From Deltaproteobacteria bacterium (GTDB taxonomy: Bacteria > Myxococcota_A > UBA796 > GCA-2862545), in contig SBGP01000114.1 of NCBI GenBank assembly GCA_006226595.1, positions 1 to 52,214 of the forward strand: DNA of 52,214 bases, given 5' to 3'. Below are positions 41,852 through 52,104 of the stretch, piece by piece. The position numbers and the translations under genes were made by a program. How positions within the stretch are numbered: the stretch's first letter is position 1; each line of letters begins with the position of its first letter. Below the pieces are notes generated by a model. It saw nothing but the letters and a program-made list of their open reading frames with translations, searched no databases and was not told the origin of the DNA.

Positions 41852-41906
41852 GGGTCCGAATCGGCGCCCCCACGACCCCGTCGTGGAACACTCCCGATTC
41901 GGACCC
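41852..41906 (-). ncRNA. Two-tier intercistronic stem-loop upstream of rtcA
   Basis: Outer arms GGGTCCGAATCGG (41852-41864) and CCGATTCGGACCC (41894-41906) are a perfect 13-bp inverted repeat. Inside it CCACGAC (41870-41876) and GTCGTGG (41880-41886) pair perfectly around CCC. In the operon mRNA it lies between the MJ1316-gene stop and the rtcA ribosome-binding site. It may be a processing site, attenuator, mRNA stabiliser, or a structured RNA bound or joined by the repair enzymes. Not a T-tailed terminator. The structure is certain; the role is not. Confidence 0.6.
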
Positions 41907-41940
41907 GAAGCAGCTGCGACTGCAAGGTGATCGACATGGG

Positions 41941-42195
41941 TCAACACTCGTCGCGGGCCCACAGGGTCTCGCCCTCGGGTCCGCCCACACGCAGGACGCG
42001 GTGGAAAGGAATGAACACGCCCTCGACCTCCCCGTCCGCAGGGACGAGGTTTACGCCGTTGGCGGTGATGGATGCGATGGCGAAGCCCGGAATCACGCGG
42101 ATGTCGCCCGGCGCGCCGCGGTGGCGCACGGTGAGCTCCAGACCGGCGAGGTCCTGGCTGTGCCATCGATGTTCGTTCAGAAGTTCGCGCAACAT
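41941..42195 (-). CDS. MJ1316-domain (DUF504) RNA-repair-associated protein
   Basis: 84 residues: MLRELLNEHRWHSQDLAG at the start and EGVFIPFHRVLRVGGPEGETLW at the end match the DUF504/MJ1316 domain, proposed in the literature to recognise cyclic-phosphate RNA ends and found fused to or beside RNA-repair enzymes. ATG 42195 has GAGGG 5 nt upstream. It sits between rtcB and rtcA in one transcription unit, which agrees with a role in end recognition. Confidence 0.82.
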   Translation of the reverse strand: MLRELLNEHRWHSQDLAGLELTVRHRGAPGDIRVIPGFAIASITANGVNLVPADGEVEGVFIPFHRVLRVGGPEGETLWARDEC

Positions 42196-42239
42196 GGTTG
42201 CCCTCTCTGGGCGGCCCCCGGCGGTCTCCCGCCGAGGAC

Positions 42240-43457
42240 TCAACCCTTCACGCAGACCACCTGACGAAGGGTGTGGACGATGTCGACCAGGTCTTCCTGG
42301 GCGGCCATCACGGCGTCGATGTCCTTGTACGCGGCCGGGATCTCGTCGATCACGCCCTTGTCCTTGCGACACTCGACTCCCTCGGTCTGGCGGATGTGGT
42401 CGTTCACGGAGAAGCGCTTCTTCGCCGCGGTACGGGACATCTTTCGGCCCGCACCGTGGCTGCAGGAGTGGAAGCTCTCGGCGTTGCCCTTTCCGCGGAC
42501 GATGAACGACCTCGCGCCCATCGAGCCGGGAATGATGCCGAGCTCGCCCTCTCGCGCGCTCACCGCGCCCTTTCGGGTGACGAACACGTCCTCGCCGTAG
42601 TGGTGCTCGCGGTTCACGTAGTTGTGGTGGCAGTTGACGGCTTCCTCGTCGCTCGAGAACTCGCCGAGCACCTCGTGCATCGCCTTGAGGACCTGACGCA
42701 TCATCAGCGCCCGGTTCGTGCTGGCGAAGTCCTGGGCCCAGCCGACCGCCTCGACGTAGTCGTCGAAGTGCTCGGTGCCCTCGGACAGATATGCGAGGTT
42801 CCAGTCCGGCAGGTTCTTGAGGTGCACGCCCATGTCCTTCTTCGCGAGCTCGATGAAGTAGGAACCAATGCGGTTTCCGACTCCACGGGAGCCCGAGTGG
42901 AGCATGACCCAGACCCGGTCCTCTTCGTCGAGACAGATCTCGATGAAGTGGTTGCCGGTGCCGAGGGTACCGAGGTGCACGACGTGGTTGGCCTGAGCGA
43001 CCTTCGGGTGCTTGTCGCTGATCACGTCGAAGCGAGGCTTCAGCGTGTCGCGCCACACGCGACCCGTGTCCCGCGGGACATTGCCCCACGAGCCCTTGTC
43101 GCGCCCATGCCGCCCGCTGGTCCGACCGTGCGGAACCGCCGCCTCGATGGCGAAGCGCAGCTCGCGGAGGGAGTCAGGGAGGTCGCTGGCCGTGAGGCTG
43201 GTGCGCCGCGCGATCATGCCGCAGCCGATGTCGACGCCCACCGCCGCCGGGATGACCGCGCCGAGCGTCGGGATGACGCTGCCGACGGTCGCGCCCTTGC
43301 CGAGGTGCACGTCCGGCATCGCGGCGACCCACCCATGCACGATGGGCAGGGACGCGATGTTCTCGAGCTGCTGGCGAGCTTCGGGCTCGACGGGCACGCC
43401 GTCCACCCAGGCCTTGATGGTGCCGCCACTGTTGGTGTCGATGTGCTGGTGGCCCAT
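42240..43457 (-). CDS. rtcB: RNA-splicing ligase RtcB
   Basis: 405 residues. Metal ligands and active site are intact: VGVDIGCGM, GTGNHFIEI, AVNCHHNYVN, GIIPGSMGARSF, and SFHSCSHGAGRKMSR with the guanylylated His. RtcB joins 2',3'-cyclic-phosphate (or 3'-phosphate) ends to 5'-OH ends with GTP and Mn2+. First gene of the operon. ATG 43457 with GGAG 5 nt upstream. Driven by the sigma-54 promoter at 43512-43529 under the divergent RtcR. Confidence 0.95.
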   Translation of the reverse strand: MGHQHIDTNSGGTIKAWVDGVPVEPEARQQLENIASLPIVHGWVAAMPDVHLGKGATVGSVIPTLGAVIPAAVGVDIGCGMIARRTSLTASDLPDSLRELRFAIEAAVPHGRTSGRHGRDKGSWGNVPRDTGRVWRDTLKPRFDVISDKHPKVAQANHVVHLGTLGTGNHFIEICLDEEDRVWVMLHSGSRGVGNRIGSYFIELAKKDMGVHLKNLPDWNLAYLSEGTEHFDDYVEAVGWAQDFASTNRALMMRQVLKAMHEVLGEFSSDEEAVNCHHNYVNREHHYGEDVFVTRKGAVSAREGELGIIPGSMGARSFIVRGKGNAESFHSCSHGAGRKMSRTAAKKRFSVNDHIRQTEGVECRKDKGVIDEIPAAYKDIDAVMAAQEDLVDIVHTLRQVVCVKG

Positions 43458-43511
43458 GGGGTCTCCGATACGGTGCGCCGCGAAGAGAATGCCTCGCGGT
43501 CGCCGAGAACC

Positions 43512-43529
43512 AAAGCAGGACCCGTGCCA
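43512..43529 (-). promoter_or_regulatory. Sigma-54 (-24/-12) promoter of the rtcB operon
   Basis: Minus strand TGGCACGGGTCCTGCTTT: GG and GC separated by exactly 10 nt, almost the full consensus TGGCACG-N4-TTGC. Transcription would begin near 43503, about 46 nt before rtcB. It is activated by a GAFTGA-type enhancer protein, RtcR, encoded next door. Confidence 0.88.
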
Positions 43530-43619
43530 GAACAGGCCTCGACCTGCGATCACGCCGTGTTCATCGGCCACATCGAAACCCCCGCCCCTCAGGACTCACT
43601 TCTCGCTCTCGCCCATTCA

Positions 43620-43645
43620 CGATAATCTTCGCTTGGAGATTATCG
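43620..43645. promoter_or_regulatory. 9-bp dyad: candidate RtcR enhancer site and rtcR translation hairpin
   Basis: CGATAATCT (43620-43628) and AGATTATCG (43637-43645) are a perfect inverted repeat with an 8-nt spacer. It lies about 90-115 bp upstream of the rtcB -24 element, the usual distance for an enhancer-binding site. The right arm and spacer include GGAG (43635-43638), the ribosome-binding site of rtcR, so either RtcR bound to DNA or a folded mRNA leader could restrain rtcR itself. Confidence 0.6.
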
Positions 43646-43647
43646 AA

Positions 43648-45216
<1,569 letters not shown>

Positions 45217-45222
45217 CCGCGG

Positions 45223-45597
45223 CTACTCGCCGACCTGGAGCGCTCGCGGGTTTGCGTCGAACAGGCGGACCTCTACCGTACCCGTGAACCCCGCCCGGTC
45301 GAGCGCGGCGGTCGCGAGCTCGCGGATGCGGCCCTCGTCCGCGCCGGTCTTCGCCTCGACCTGGACGCACAGTCCCTCCCCTTGCCAGCACGCTCCGATG
45401 CCCGTGGAGAACACCTCGGCTCCGGCCGCGGTCAGCGACTCGCCGAGCGGTCCGATGCGACGGGTCGCCTCCTCCGCGTTGTCAGGGGACAGCGTCTTCG
45501 CCGCGGGGGCAGGCGCCGCAGCCTCCACCGGCTCGGGGGACCCGGATCCGCAGGCAGCGAGGATCAGCATGAGAGCGAGGCTTCGGGCAAGGGTCAT
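45223..45597 (-). CDS. Small lipoprotein, unknown function
   Basis: 124 residues with lipobox LILAAC (Cys16), a Pro/Ala linker, then an alpha/beta body with two Cys (GIGACWQGEGLCVQV) that likely pair. GGAGG 4 nt before ATG 45597. Ends 6 nt from the convergent rtcR stop. No family recognised. Confidence 0.62.
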   Translation of the reverse strand: MTLARSLALMLILAACGSGSPEPVEAAAPAPAAKTLSPDNAEEATRRIGPLGESLTAAGAEVFSTGIGACWQGEGLCVQVEAKTGADEGRIRELATAALDRAGFTGTVEVRLFDANPRALQVGE

Positions 45598-45652
45598 CGT
45601 TCCTCCGGTGCGCACGTCGATGGGACCACACGCAGAGGCTCCGGTTCACCCA

Positions 45653-46030
45653 TCAGGCCTCGGCACCGCCCTCGGCGCAGGCCATGAGCGCTTCGAGCGG
45701 CACGACGCGTAGGGCCGCCGCATGCGTGCGCTCGAGATCCACCGGGCAGGCCTCGCCCCGCTGATAGGCGGCGTACCAGCTGCCGGCGCACACGCACCAG
45801 CGGTCGCCCTCCTTCAGACCGGGAAAGCCGTACTGCGGCGCCGGCGTGATCAGGTCGTTGCCCTGCTCGGCGAGGGTGCGCAGGAAGGCGTCGGTGACCC
45901 GGGCGCACACGGTGTGCGAGCCGCGATCGTTCGCGTCGGTGTTGCAGCATCCGTCGCGAAACCAGCCGGTGAGCGGGTCGTGCGAACAGGGCTTGAGCGG
46001 GGTGCCGAGGACGTTCAGGGAAGCGTGCAT
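45653..46030 (-). CDS. DUF2237 family protein
   Basis: 125 residues, the usual size. Highly typical blocks are NVLGTPLKPCSHDPLTGWFR, DGCCNTDANDRGSHTVCA, FLRTLAEQGNDLITP and PQYGFPGLKEGDRWCVCAG. The family is widespread and of unknown function, with several invariant Cys (about 17, 30, 31, 44, 80, 82) that suggest metal or redox chemistry. ATG 46030 has AGGG 7 nt upstream; GTG 46036 is less likely. Cytoplasmic. Confidence 0.88.
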   Translation of the reverse strand: MHASLNVLGTPLKPCSHDPLTGWFRDGCCNTDANDRGSHTVCARVTDAFLRTLAEQGNDLITPAPQYGFPGLKEGDRWCVCAGSWYAAYQRGEACPVDLERTHAAALRVVPLEALMACAEGGAEA

Positions 46031-46131
46031 GGCCACGCCCTAACCAGCTGCGACACCGGCGGGTGGCGTCTCGAGGCGTCATCCGGCGATGCCCGCGAAA
46101 ATTCCGGTTCCGAGGTGTAAGCCGTTTGCGG

Positions 46132-46150
46132 GTGTCTTCGTTGAAGACAC
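46132..46150. promoter_or_regulatory. Perfect 8-bp dyad upstream of the ARPP-1 gene
   Basis: GTGTCTTC (46132-46139), GTT, GAAGACAC (46143-46150). It lies about 55 bp before the ATG of the ARPP-1-type gene and 100 bp before the divergent DUF2237 gene. Could be an operator or a short mRNA hairpin. Confidence 0.4.
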
Positions 46151-46204
46151 ACGATGGGCGGAACCTCAGGGCAGCATGAGGTGTCCGTGCTCCCAGGAGG
46201 TCCG

Positions 46205-47191
46205 ATGATCGCCCGCTCCCTCGCTCTGTTCGCCTGCACGGGAATCCTCGTCGCCAGCGCCGGAAAGCCCGATCCCTGGGGCAAGCACGCGGACGGCATG
46301 GCTGACGTGAACGGACGCTTCGCCATCGACGCGCCGCTCACCGTCGGCGAGCTGGCCGTGTACCCGGTGGTCGACCGGGCCGCCGCGGACCTCGCACTGA
46401 CCTACGCGAGCGTCGGCGAGGCCATGGCGGCCGGCGCACTCAAGGTCGACGAGCTGCAGGACGGCGCCAGCGTGAACACACTGCAGGTCGACAACTTCGG
46501 AGACGAGCCGATCCTGCTCCTCGCCGGCGACGTGTTCTTCGGCGGAAACCAGGACCGCATCATCACCCGTGACGTGGTGGTGCCAGCCCACACCGAAGAC
46601 GTGCCGATCGCCGTGCACTGCGTCGAACAGGGCCGCTGGCAAGCGAACGGCGCCTTCGCCTACGGCGGTCGCGCCGAGGTCGCGCTGTCCCGCGCGGTGC
46701 AGACGGCCGCATCCCAGGACGTGACGTGGAGCACGGTCTCCAAGCTGAACTCGCAGAAGGCGGTGTGGGCGACCAGCGCCGGACGCGACGCACGCCAGTT
46801 CGCGCCGAGCACGGACACCTACCAGGCTTCGATGCGGGCCATGCCCGAGGCCCACGCGACGGCCTTGTCGCTGATGCAGGAGCTCGCCCGTCGCGAGCGC
46901 GTGGTCGGCATCGTCGTCGCCTACGGCGATCGCGTGGTCGCGAGCGAGCTCTACAGCCATCCGGCTCAGTTCGCCCGCCACCGCGACGCATCGCTGGCGG
47001 CGATCGCGCTCGAGGCCACCAGCCGGCCCTTGTCCGGAGAAGCCCCCTCCCCGACCATCGCCGCAGCCTTCCTGAAGGACGCGGTGGACTCGCTCGATGC
47101 TGGCCCCCGCGCCAACGGCGAGCACACGGTGAGCGTGGCCACGCGCGGCGTGAGCGGAGAGTTCGTGCGCCTCGCCTCGTACGCGCGCTAG
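46205..47191 (+). CDS. Exported ARPP-1 (DUF6569)-type domain protein
   Basis: 328 residues with a signal peptide (SLALFACTGILVASAG). The core (about 45-160) has the DUF6569/ARPP-1 pattern: LTVGELAVYPVVD, ALTYASVGEAMAAGALKVDE, VDNFGDEPILLLAGDVFFGG, QDRIITRDVVVPAHTEDVPI, HCVEQGRW. The family has been linked by gene context to ADP-ribose chemistry in some genomes, but function is unknown. AGGAGG 4 nt before ATG 46205. Most family members that I know are not secreted; the signal peptide here is clear. Confidence 0.75.
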   Translation: MIARSLALFACTGILVASAGKPDPWGKHADGMADVNGRFAIDAPLTVGELAVYPVVDRAAADLALTYASVGEAMAAGALKVDELQDGASVNTLQVDNFGDEPILLLAGDVFFGGNQDRIITRDVVVPAHTEDVPIAVHCVEQGRWQANGAFAYGGRAEVALSRAVQTAASQDVTWSTVSKLNSQKAVWATSAGRDARQFAPSTDTYQASMRAMPEAHATALSLMQELARRERVVGIVVAYGDRVVASELYSHPAQFARHRDASLAAIALEATSRPLSGEAPSPTIAAAFLKDAVDSLDAGPRANGEHTVSVATRGVSGEFVRLASYAR

Positions 47192-47229
47192 CGCAGGCCC
47201 CGCGGCGCTCAGCTCGTTAGCCAGGGACG

Positions 47230-48162
47230 ATGCGCGACCTCCGTCCCTTCGAGCAGCTGCCCTTCGACGAGCTTCCCGCCGAGCCGCGCGTGCCGCATGG
47301 GTGGGATGCCGTCGACCACCGCGAGGTGATCCTCGATGCGGCGCCGTTTGGCCGCCATCGCGTGCACTTCGTCGAGCTCGGCGAGGGCGAGCCCCTGCTG
47401 CTCGTGCACGGCCTGATGTGGCGAGCTTTCTCGTGGCGCTACGTGGTGGAGCCGCTGTCGAAGCGATTTCGGGTCATCGCGCCCGACCTGCCCGGCGCCG
47501 GACGGTCGGACGCACCCGACGTGCCGTACACCCCCGAGAACCTCGTTGCGTGGCTGCAGGCGTTCTCCGAGGCTCTCGGTATCCGCGGCTGCCGCTGCAT
47601 CGGCAACTCGATGGGCGGCTACCTCACGATGCAGGCCGCGCTCGCGGACCCCGGCTTGTACGGACGGCTCGTCAACCTGCACGGTCCTGGCATCGCCGAG
47701 GCCAAGCACTACGCCCTGCACGGTGCGATGCGGCTCCCCGGGGCGATGCGACTGCTCGACCGCCTGGTCGCCCGCGACCCGATGCGCTGGTCGCACAGGA
47801 ACGTGCACTACCACGACGAGAGCCTGAAGAGCCTCGCCGAGGTCGCGATGGTCGCCGAGCCGCTGAAGACCCGCGACGGTCGGCGCGCCTTCGGACGCTA
47901 CCTGCGCGACACGATGAGCGTGGGTGGCATGCGTCGGTTCCAGGCCACGCTCGAGGCCCGCCAACAGCGGGGCGAACCCTTTCCCGTGCCGCTTCAGCTC
48001 GTGTACGTGCCCGAGGACCCGATGGTCGCCCCGTGGGTCGGTGACGCCCTGGCCCATCGCATCGACAACGCCCAGCTCGTGCACCTGCCCACCGGCTCGC
48101 ACTTCGCACACGTCGATGCCGTCGAGCACTTCCTCTCCGCCACCGAGGAGTTCCTCGCATGA
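47230..48162 (+). CDS. Alpha/beta-fold hydrolase
   Basis: 310 residues: HFVELGEGEPLLLVHGLMWR with the HG oxyanion motif, RVIAPDLPGAGRSD, nucleophile elbow CIGNSMGGYLTM (Ser), acid in YVPEDPMVAPWVG and His in HLPTGSHFAHVD. Many members are esterases, C-C hydrolases or dehalogenases; this one is not assignable. Its TGA overlaps the Nudix ATG (ATGA), so the two are co-translated. Confidence 0.85.
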   Translation: MRDLRPFEQLPFDELPAEPRVPHGWDAVDHREVILDAAPFGRHRVHFVELGEGEPLLLVHGLMWRAFSWRYVVEPLSKRFRVIAPDLPGAGRSDAPDVPYTPENLVAWLQAFSEALGIRGCRCIGNSMGGYLTMQAALADPGLYGRLVNLHGPGIAEAKHYALHGAMRLPGAMRLLDRLVARDPMRWSHRNVHYHDESLKSLAEVAMVAEPLKTRDGRRAFGRYLRDTMSVGGMRRFQATLEARQQRGEPFPVPLQLVYVPEDPMVAPWVGDALAHRIDNAQLVHLPTGSHFAHVDAVEHFLSATEEFLA

Positions 48163-48710
48163 ACCGCCGTGATCAGCTCCGGTCGCTGCTCGACGTCCAC
48201 GACCCCGCCTCCCCGCTCGAGGCCGAGCACCTCGCCGAGATGCGCGCCCTGTGCGACGTCGACGGCGACCCCTTCGCGCGCGACCACTGGCATCCCGGGC
48301 ACTTCACCGCCTCGGCCTTCCTGCTGTCGCCAGATCGGTCCCAGGTCCTGCTCATCTTCCACGGCAAGCTCCACCGCTGGCTGCAGCCCGGAGGCCACGT
48401 CGATCCCGAGGACGTCAGCATCCTCGCGGCGGCAGCCCGCGAAGTCGCCGAGGAGACCGGCATCACCGACGCCGAGGCCTTCCGCGGCGGGCTGTTCGAC
48501 GTCGACGTGCACGTCATCCCCGCGCGTAAAGGTGACCCGGAGCACCGCCACTTCGACGCCCGGTTCCTGTTCCAGGCCAACAGCCTCGACTTCGCCGCCG
48601 GCAGCGACGCCAAGGATGCGCGCTGGGTGCCGCTCGATCAGGTGCGCGAAGCCGAGAGCGACGCCAGCGTGATGCGCGCCATCGCGAAGATCAAGGCGAT
48701 GGTGGGATAG
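48159..48710 (+). CDS. Nudix hydrolase
   Basis: 183 residues. The Nudix box GGHVDPEDVSILAAAAREVA followed by EETGI is present with a two-residue insertion before REVAEE, as in a known subgroup; all catalytic Glu residues remain. Preceded by LLIFHGKLHRWLQPGGH. It should cleave a nucleoside diphosphate linked to another moiety; substrate unknown. Coupled to the upstream alpha/beta hydrolase. Confidence 0.88.
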   Translation: MNRRDQLRSLLDVHDPASPLEAEHLAEMRALCDVDGDPFARDHWHPGHFTASAFLLSPDRSQVLLIFHGKLHRWLQPGGHVDPEDVSILAAAAREVAEETGITDAEAFRGGLFDVDVHVIPARKGDPEHRHFDARFLFQANSLDFAAGSDAKDARWVPLDQVREAESDASVMRAIAKIKAMVG

Positions 48711-48719
48711 GCTGGGAGC

Positions 48720-50048
48720 ATGCTCCCGCTCCTCGCATCCCTCGCCCTCGCCGGCGTGCCCGAACCCGGTCCACGCGGCACCTTCGCCCGCCCGACCCTC
48801 GCCGGAACCGTGGCGACGCTGGACTCCGCGGACGGCTTCTTCCGTATCCACTACGCCGTGGACGGCGCGGACGCGGTGTCGCTGCGCGACGAAGACACGA
48901 GCGGGGTCCCCGACTACGTCGAGCGCGTGCTCGCGGCGATGGAGCTCGGGCGCGAGACGTACGCCGAGCAGGGCTGGCGCCCTGTGGTCCGCGACCTCGG
49001 CGAGGGCGGGTCGACGGCACTCGACGTCTACCTCACCGGTGTCGACATCAACGGCTACGCCTATGCCCTGGAGGGGCAAGCCGCCGAGGGTGGCTACGCC
49101 TGCTTCATCGAGATCGACCCGCAGCTCGCGACCGCGGGCCTGATCCTCGAGTCCGTGGCCGTCCACGAGCTCCACCACTGCGTCGAGTACCGCTACGGCG
49201 CCACCGCGAGCTGGCTGCACGAGGGCAGCGCCACGGCCGAGCAGTACAGCCTGGTCAGCGACCTCGGCCTGCAGCTCGCCGTGAACGTGCTGTGGGACGT
49301 GCGCCTGTCCCAGCCCGAGCTGCCGGTGGCCGACCGCACCGGACGCTACGAATACGCGGCGTTCTCGTTCTTCAAGTACTGGAGCGACCAGGTGGCCGAC
49401 CGCCAGGCCGTGTGGGAGGCGGTCGCCGCCAACCCCGACGGGACCTGGCTCGAGCAGCTCGACGCCGCGAGCACGCAGGCCGGACTCGAGGGCTTCGACG
49501 AGGCCTTCCTCGCGTACCAGGCGGCCATGGCGTTTGCGTGCGGTCTCGACGACGGCGAGCACTGGGTGGACGATGGCTTGCGGTGCACGAGCCTGGCCAC
49601 GCCCCCCATCGACGCGCTGGAGCCTGGGGCTCAGGGCCTGGTCTCGACCCACGGCGACGCGCCGTACACCACCACCGTGCACGAGCTTCCCGCGGACGGC
49701 CAGACCGAGACCCTCGAGGTGACCTGCAGCGCCTCCGTCGGAGAGATCGCCGTGGCACTGGCCGCCATCGATGTCGAAGGCATCGCGACCGACGAGGTCC
49801 GCGCGCTCGGTGACCGGGCAACGCTCGCCCGCCCCGTCGACCCGGACGGCGCATTCCGCATCGTGATCACGAGCCTGAGGGACGAGCCGGCGCAGGCGAC
49901 CTGCGTGCTCGCACGCATCGAGCCCAGCCAGGTGGACGTGCCCGAGGACGAGTCCGACGGCCCCAAGGGCTGCGGCTGCGCCCACACAGGACGCACCGCG
50001 TGGCTCACCCTGCTGGTGCCGCTCGCGTGGCGTCGCCGGCGGTCCTAG
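48720..50048 (+). CDS. Exported gluzincin-like metallopeptidase with MYXO-CTERM tail
   Basis: 442 residues: weak signal peptide (LPLLASLALAG), a catalytic domain with VAVHELHHCVEYRYG (HExxH) and downstream WLHEGSATAEQY that supplies the third Glu ligand, then a beta-rich domain (about 300-405) and the surface-sorting tail PKGCGCAHTGRTAWLTLLVPL with RRRR. Likely a surface or secreted zinc protease, or an inactive binding relative. Starts 9 nt after the Nudix stop; the GGGAG is only 1 nt from the ATG, so translation may rely on coupling. Confidence 0.83.
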   Translation: MLPLLASLALAGVPEPGPRGTFARPTLAGTVATLDSADGFFRIHYAVDGADAVSLRDEDTSGVPDYVERVLAAMELGRETYAEQGWRPVVRDLGEGGSTALDVYLTGVDINGYAYALEGQAAEGGYACFIEIDPQLATAGLILESVAVHELHHCVEYRYGATASWLHEGSATAEQYSLVSDLGLQLAVNVLWDVRLSQPELPVADRTGRYEYAAFSFFKYWSDQVADRQAVWEAVAANPDGTWLEQLDAASTQAGLEGFDEAFLAYQAAMAFACGLDDGEHWVDDGLRCTSLATPPIDALEPGAQGLVSTHGDAPYTTTVHELPADGQTETLEVTCSASVGEIAVALAAIDVEGIATDEVRALGDRATLARPVDPDGAFRIVITSLRDEPAQATCVLARIEPSQVDVPEDESDGPKGCGCAHTGRTAWLTLLVPLAWRRRRS

Positions 50049-50067
50049 CCCCCGACGAGGCGTTCGC

Positions 50068-50625
50068 CTACTGGCAGCCCGGCGTCGGCGCGTTCGTCGT
50101 GTCGAACACGATCCCGGCCGGACACACGATGATGGTGTTCGTGTTGGCCGTTCCCTCGGTGATCCGCGCCGAGCCATCGTGGTGGATCGTGCTGCCCGCC
50201 GTGGTCAGGAACACATCCGAGTTTCCGGACACGTAGATGGTGTGGCCGCCACCCGACGTCACGGTGAGGTCCGCGCGGTTCTCGAGGAAGATGGTGTTGT
50301 TGCTCGCGGCGACCGACAAGGTCGTACGCGCGCAGGCCCAGAGCACCGCGTCATCCGTGAGATTGGACTGCTGTCCCCCGTCCTTGACGATCGCCTCGGC
50401 GGGAATCGAGAACGGGCACGGCTGCGGCTGGGTGTCCGTGTCCGTGTCCGCATCGGTGTCCGCGTCCGCGTCCGCGTCCGTATCGACATCGGTGTCCGCA
50501 TCCGTGTCGACGTCCGTGTCCGTGTCCGTGTCCGTCTCGATGAGACCGGTCTCGTCGGTGTTGGAGTTTCCGTCGTTCTTGCAGCCGATGAGGGCCAGAA
50601 CCGCGAGGGCGGCGAAGAGTCGCAT
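50068..50625 (-). CDS. Repeat-linker lipoprotein with a beta-solenoid-like C-terminus (copy 2)
   Basis: 185 residues: lipobox LALIGC (Cys15), Asp/Thr/Ala/Val linker (31-65), then a domain with short repeating strands (NNTIFLENRADLTVTSGGGH, IYVSGNSDVFLTTAG, TANTNTIIVCP) bearing three to four Cys. The same layout and ending (PTPGC) occur in the protein at 51412-52104 (PTSGC), so the two are paralogues. Resembles DUF3060-type small beta domains. Second gene of a duplicated pair. Confidence 0.72.
   Translation of the reverse strand: MRLFAALAVLALIGCKNDGNSNTDETGLIETDTDTDTDVDTDADTDVDTDADADADTDADTDTDTQPQPCPFSIPAEAIVKDGGQQSNLTDDAVLWACARTTLSVAASNNTIFLENRADLTVTSGGGHTIYVSGNSDVFLTTAGSTIHHDGSARITEGTANTNTIIVCPAGIVFDTTNAPTPGCQ
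50431..50535 (-). repeat. Asp/Thr/Ala/Val-encoding hexanucleotide tract
   Basis: About 17 degenerate GTGTCC/GCATCC-type hexamers (plus-strand reading), encoding residues 31-65 of the lipoprotein at 50068. Being a multiple of 3, gain or loss of units keeps the frame. Confidence 0.8.
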
Positions 50626-50691
50626 GTCACATCCGGGGTCGATGGCGTGTACGCCTACCATAGCTGTTGGGGTGGGGTTCGGGTCAACGAA

Positions 50692-51243
50692 TCATGCGCC
50701 GCAGCCGAGAGTGGGGAAGACATCGCCCGCCTCGACGGTCAGCCCGTCGATCACCTCGGTGGATCGATGGTTCGTCCAGTGGCGCTGGCACGAGTTGAAG
50801 GACGAGTTCACGAGGCCGTACCGGCCCTGACCATCCTTGTGGCAGAACAGCACGGAGCCGTCGTTCGGATCCTGGAACTGGTCGAGGAATCCGGCGGTGT
50901 AGGCCGCATACGCACACAGCGCGTTCTCGTCGCTGGTGTCCACCGGAACGTCGGTGTCCGCGTCCGCATCAGCATCGCTGTCAGCGTCCGCGTCGGCGTC
51001 GGTGTCGACGTCACTGTCTGCATCGCTGTCCGCGTCGCTGTCGACGTCCGAGTCGCCTTCGGTCTCCTCGGGACGCCACATCGTGCCCGCCGCGGTGTCC
51101 GGGTACGGATCGGTGTTCCCGTCGACCTCGGTCGGGTCCTCGTTGCCAGCGCCGGCGTTCGGATCCTCGCCCTCGCCGAGATCGTTGTCGATGACGCAGG
51201 CGGTGGCGCCGAGAAGCAGCAAACAAGCAAGCAAGCGGGACAT
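50692..51243 (-). CDS. Repeat-linker lipoprotein of unknown family (cassette copy 2, first gene)
   Basis: 183 residues: lipobox GATAC (Cys16), acidic spacer with the Asp/Ser/Ala/Thr tract (64-98), then a compact Cys-containing domain (LCAYAAYTAGFLDQFQDPND; SSFNSCQRHWTNHRSTEVI; EAGDVFPTLGCGA). Its last 37 residues match the truncated gene at the right end of the window almost exactly, so it is the paralogue of that gene. No known family. About 66 bp separate it from the second gene of its pair. Confidence 0.72.
   Translation of the reverse strand: MSRLLACLLLLGATACVIDNDLGEGEDPNAGAGNEDPTEVDGNTDPYPDTAAGTMWRPEETEGDSDVDSDADSDADSDVDTDADADADSDADADADTDVPVDTSDENALCAYAAYTAGFLDQFQDPNDGSVLFCHKDGQGRYGLVNSSFNSCQRHWTNHRSTEVIDGLTVEAGDVFPTLGCGA
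50950..51054 (-). repeat. Asp/Ser/Ala/Thr-encoding hexanucleotide tract
   Basis: Degenerate tandem hexamers encoding residues 64-98 (DSDVDSDADSDADS and similar) of the lipoprotein at 50692. Confidence 0.8.
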
Positions 51244-51411
51244 GGTGACTCCTGGCGCGAGCCGTGCCCGGTACGCGCTGCCTTCCAGTGTACATCATCA
51301 CCGGCCCGGCGACCCGGATCACCACGTCGCTCCGCCAAACCGAAGGATCCACGAGAAAGGCGCGCGATTTCGCAATCGCACGCCTCGTCGCCTCGTGACC
51401 GAAGCCGCGGA

Positions 51412-52100
<689 letters not shown>

Positions 52101-52104
<4 letters not shown>

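Noticed and set aside
41811-41940. Short open frame after the ATG at about 41937 on the minus strand
   Set aside because: It has no good ribosome-binding site and is rich in Arg/Gly as expected of random GC-rich DNA. The perfect nested stems are a better explanation of the sequence.
47994-50177. 727-codon open frame on the minus strand
   Set aside because: Opposite the Nudix and metallopeptidase genes, whose motifs are unmistakable.
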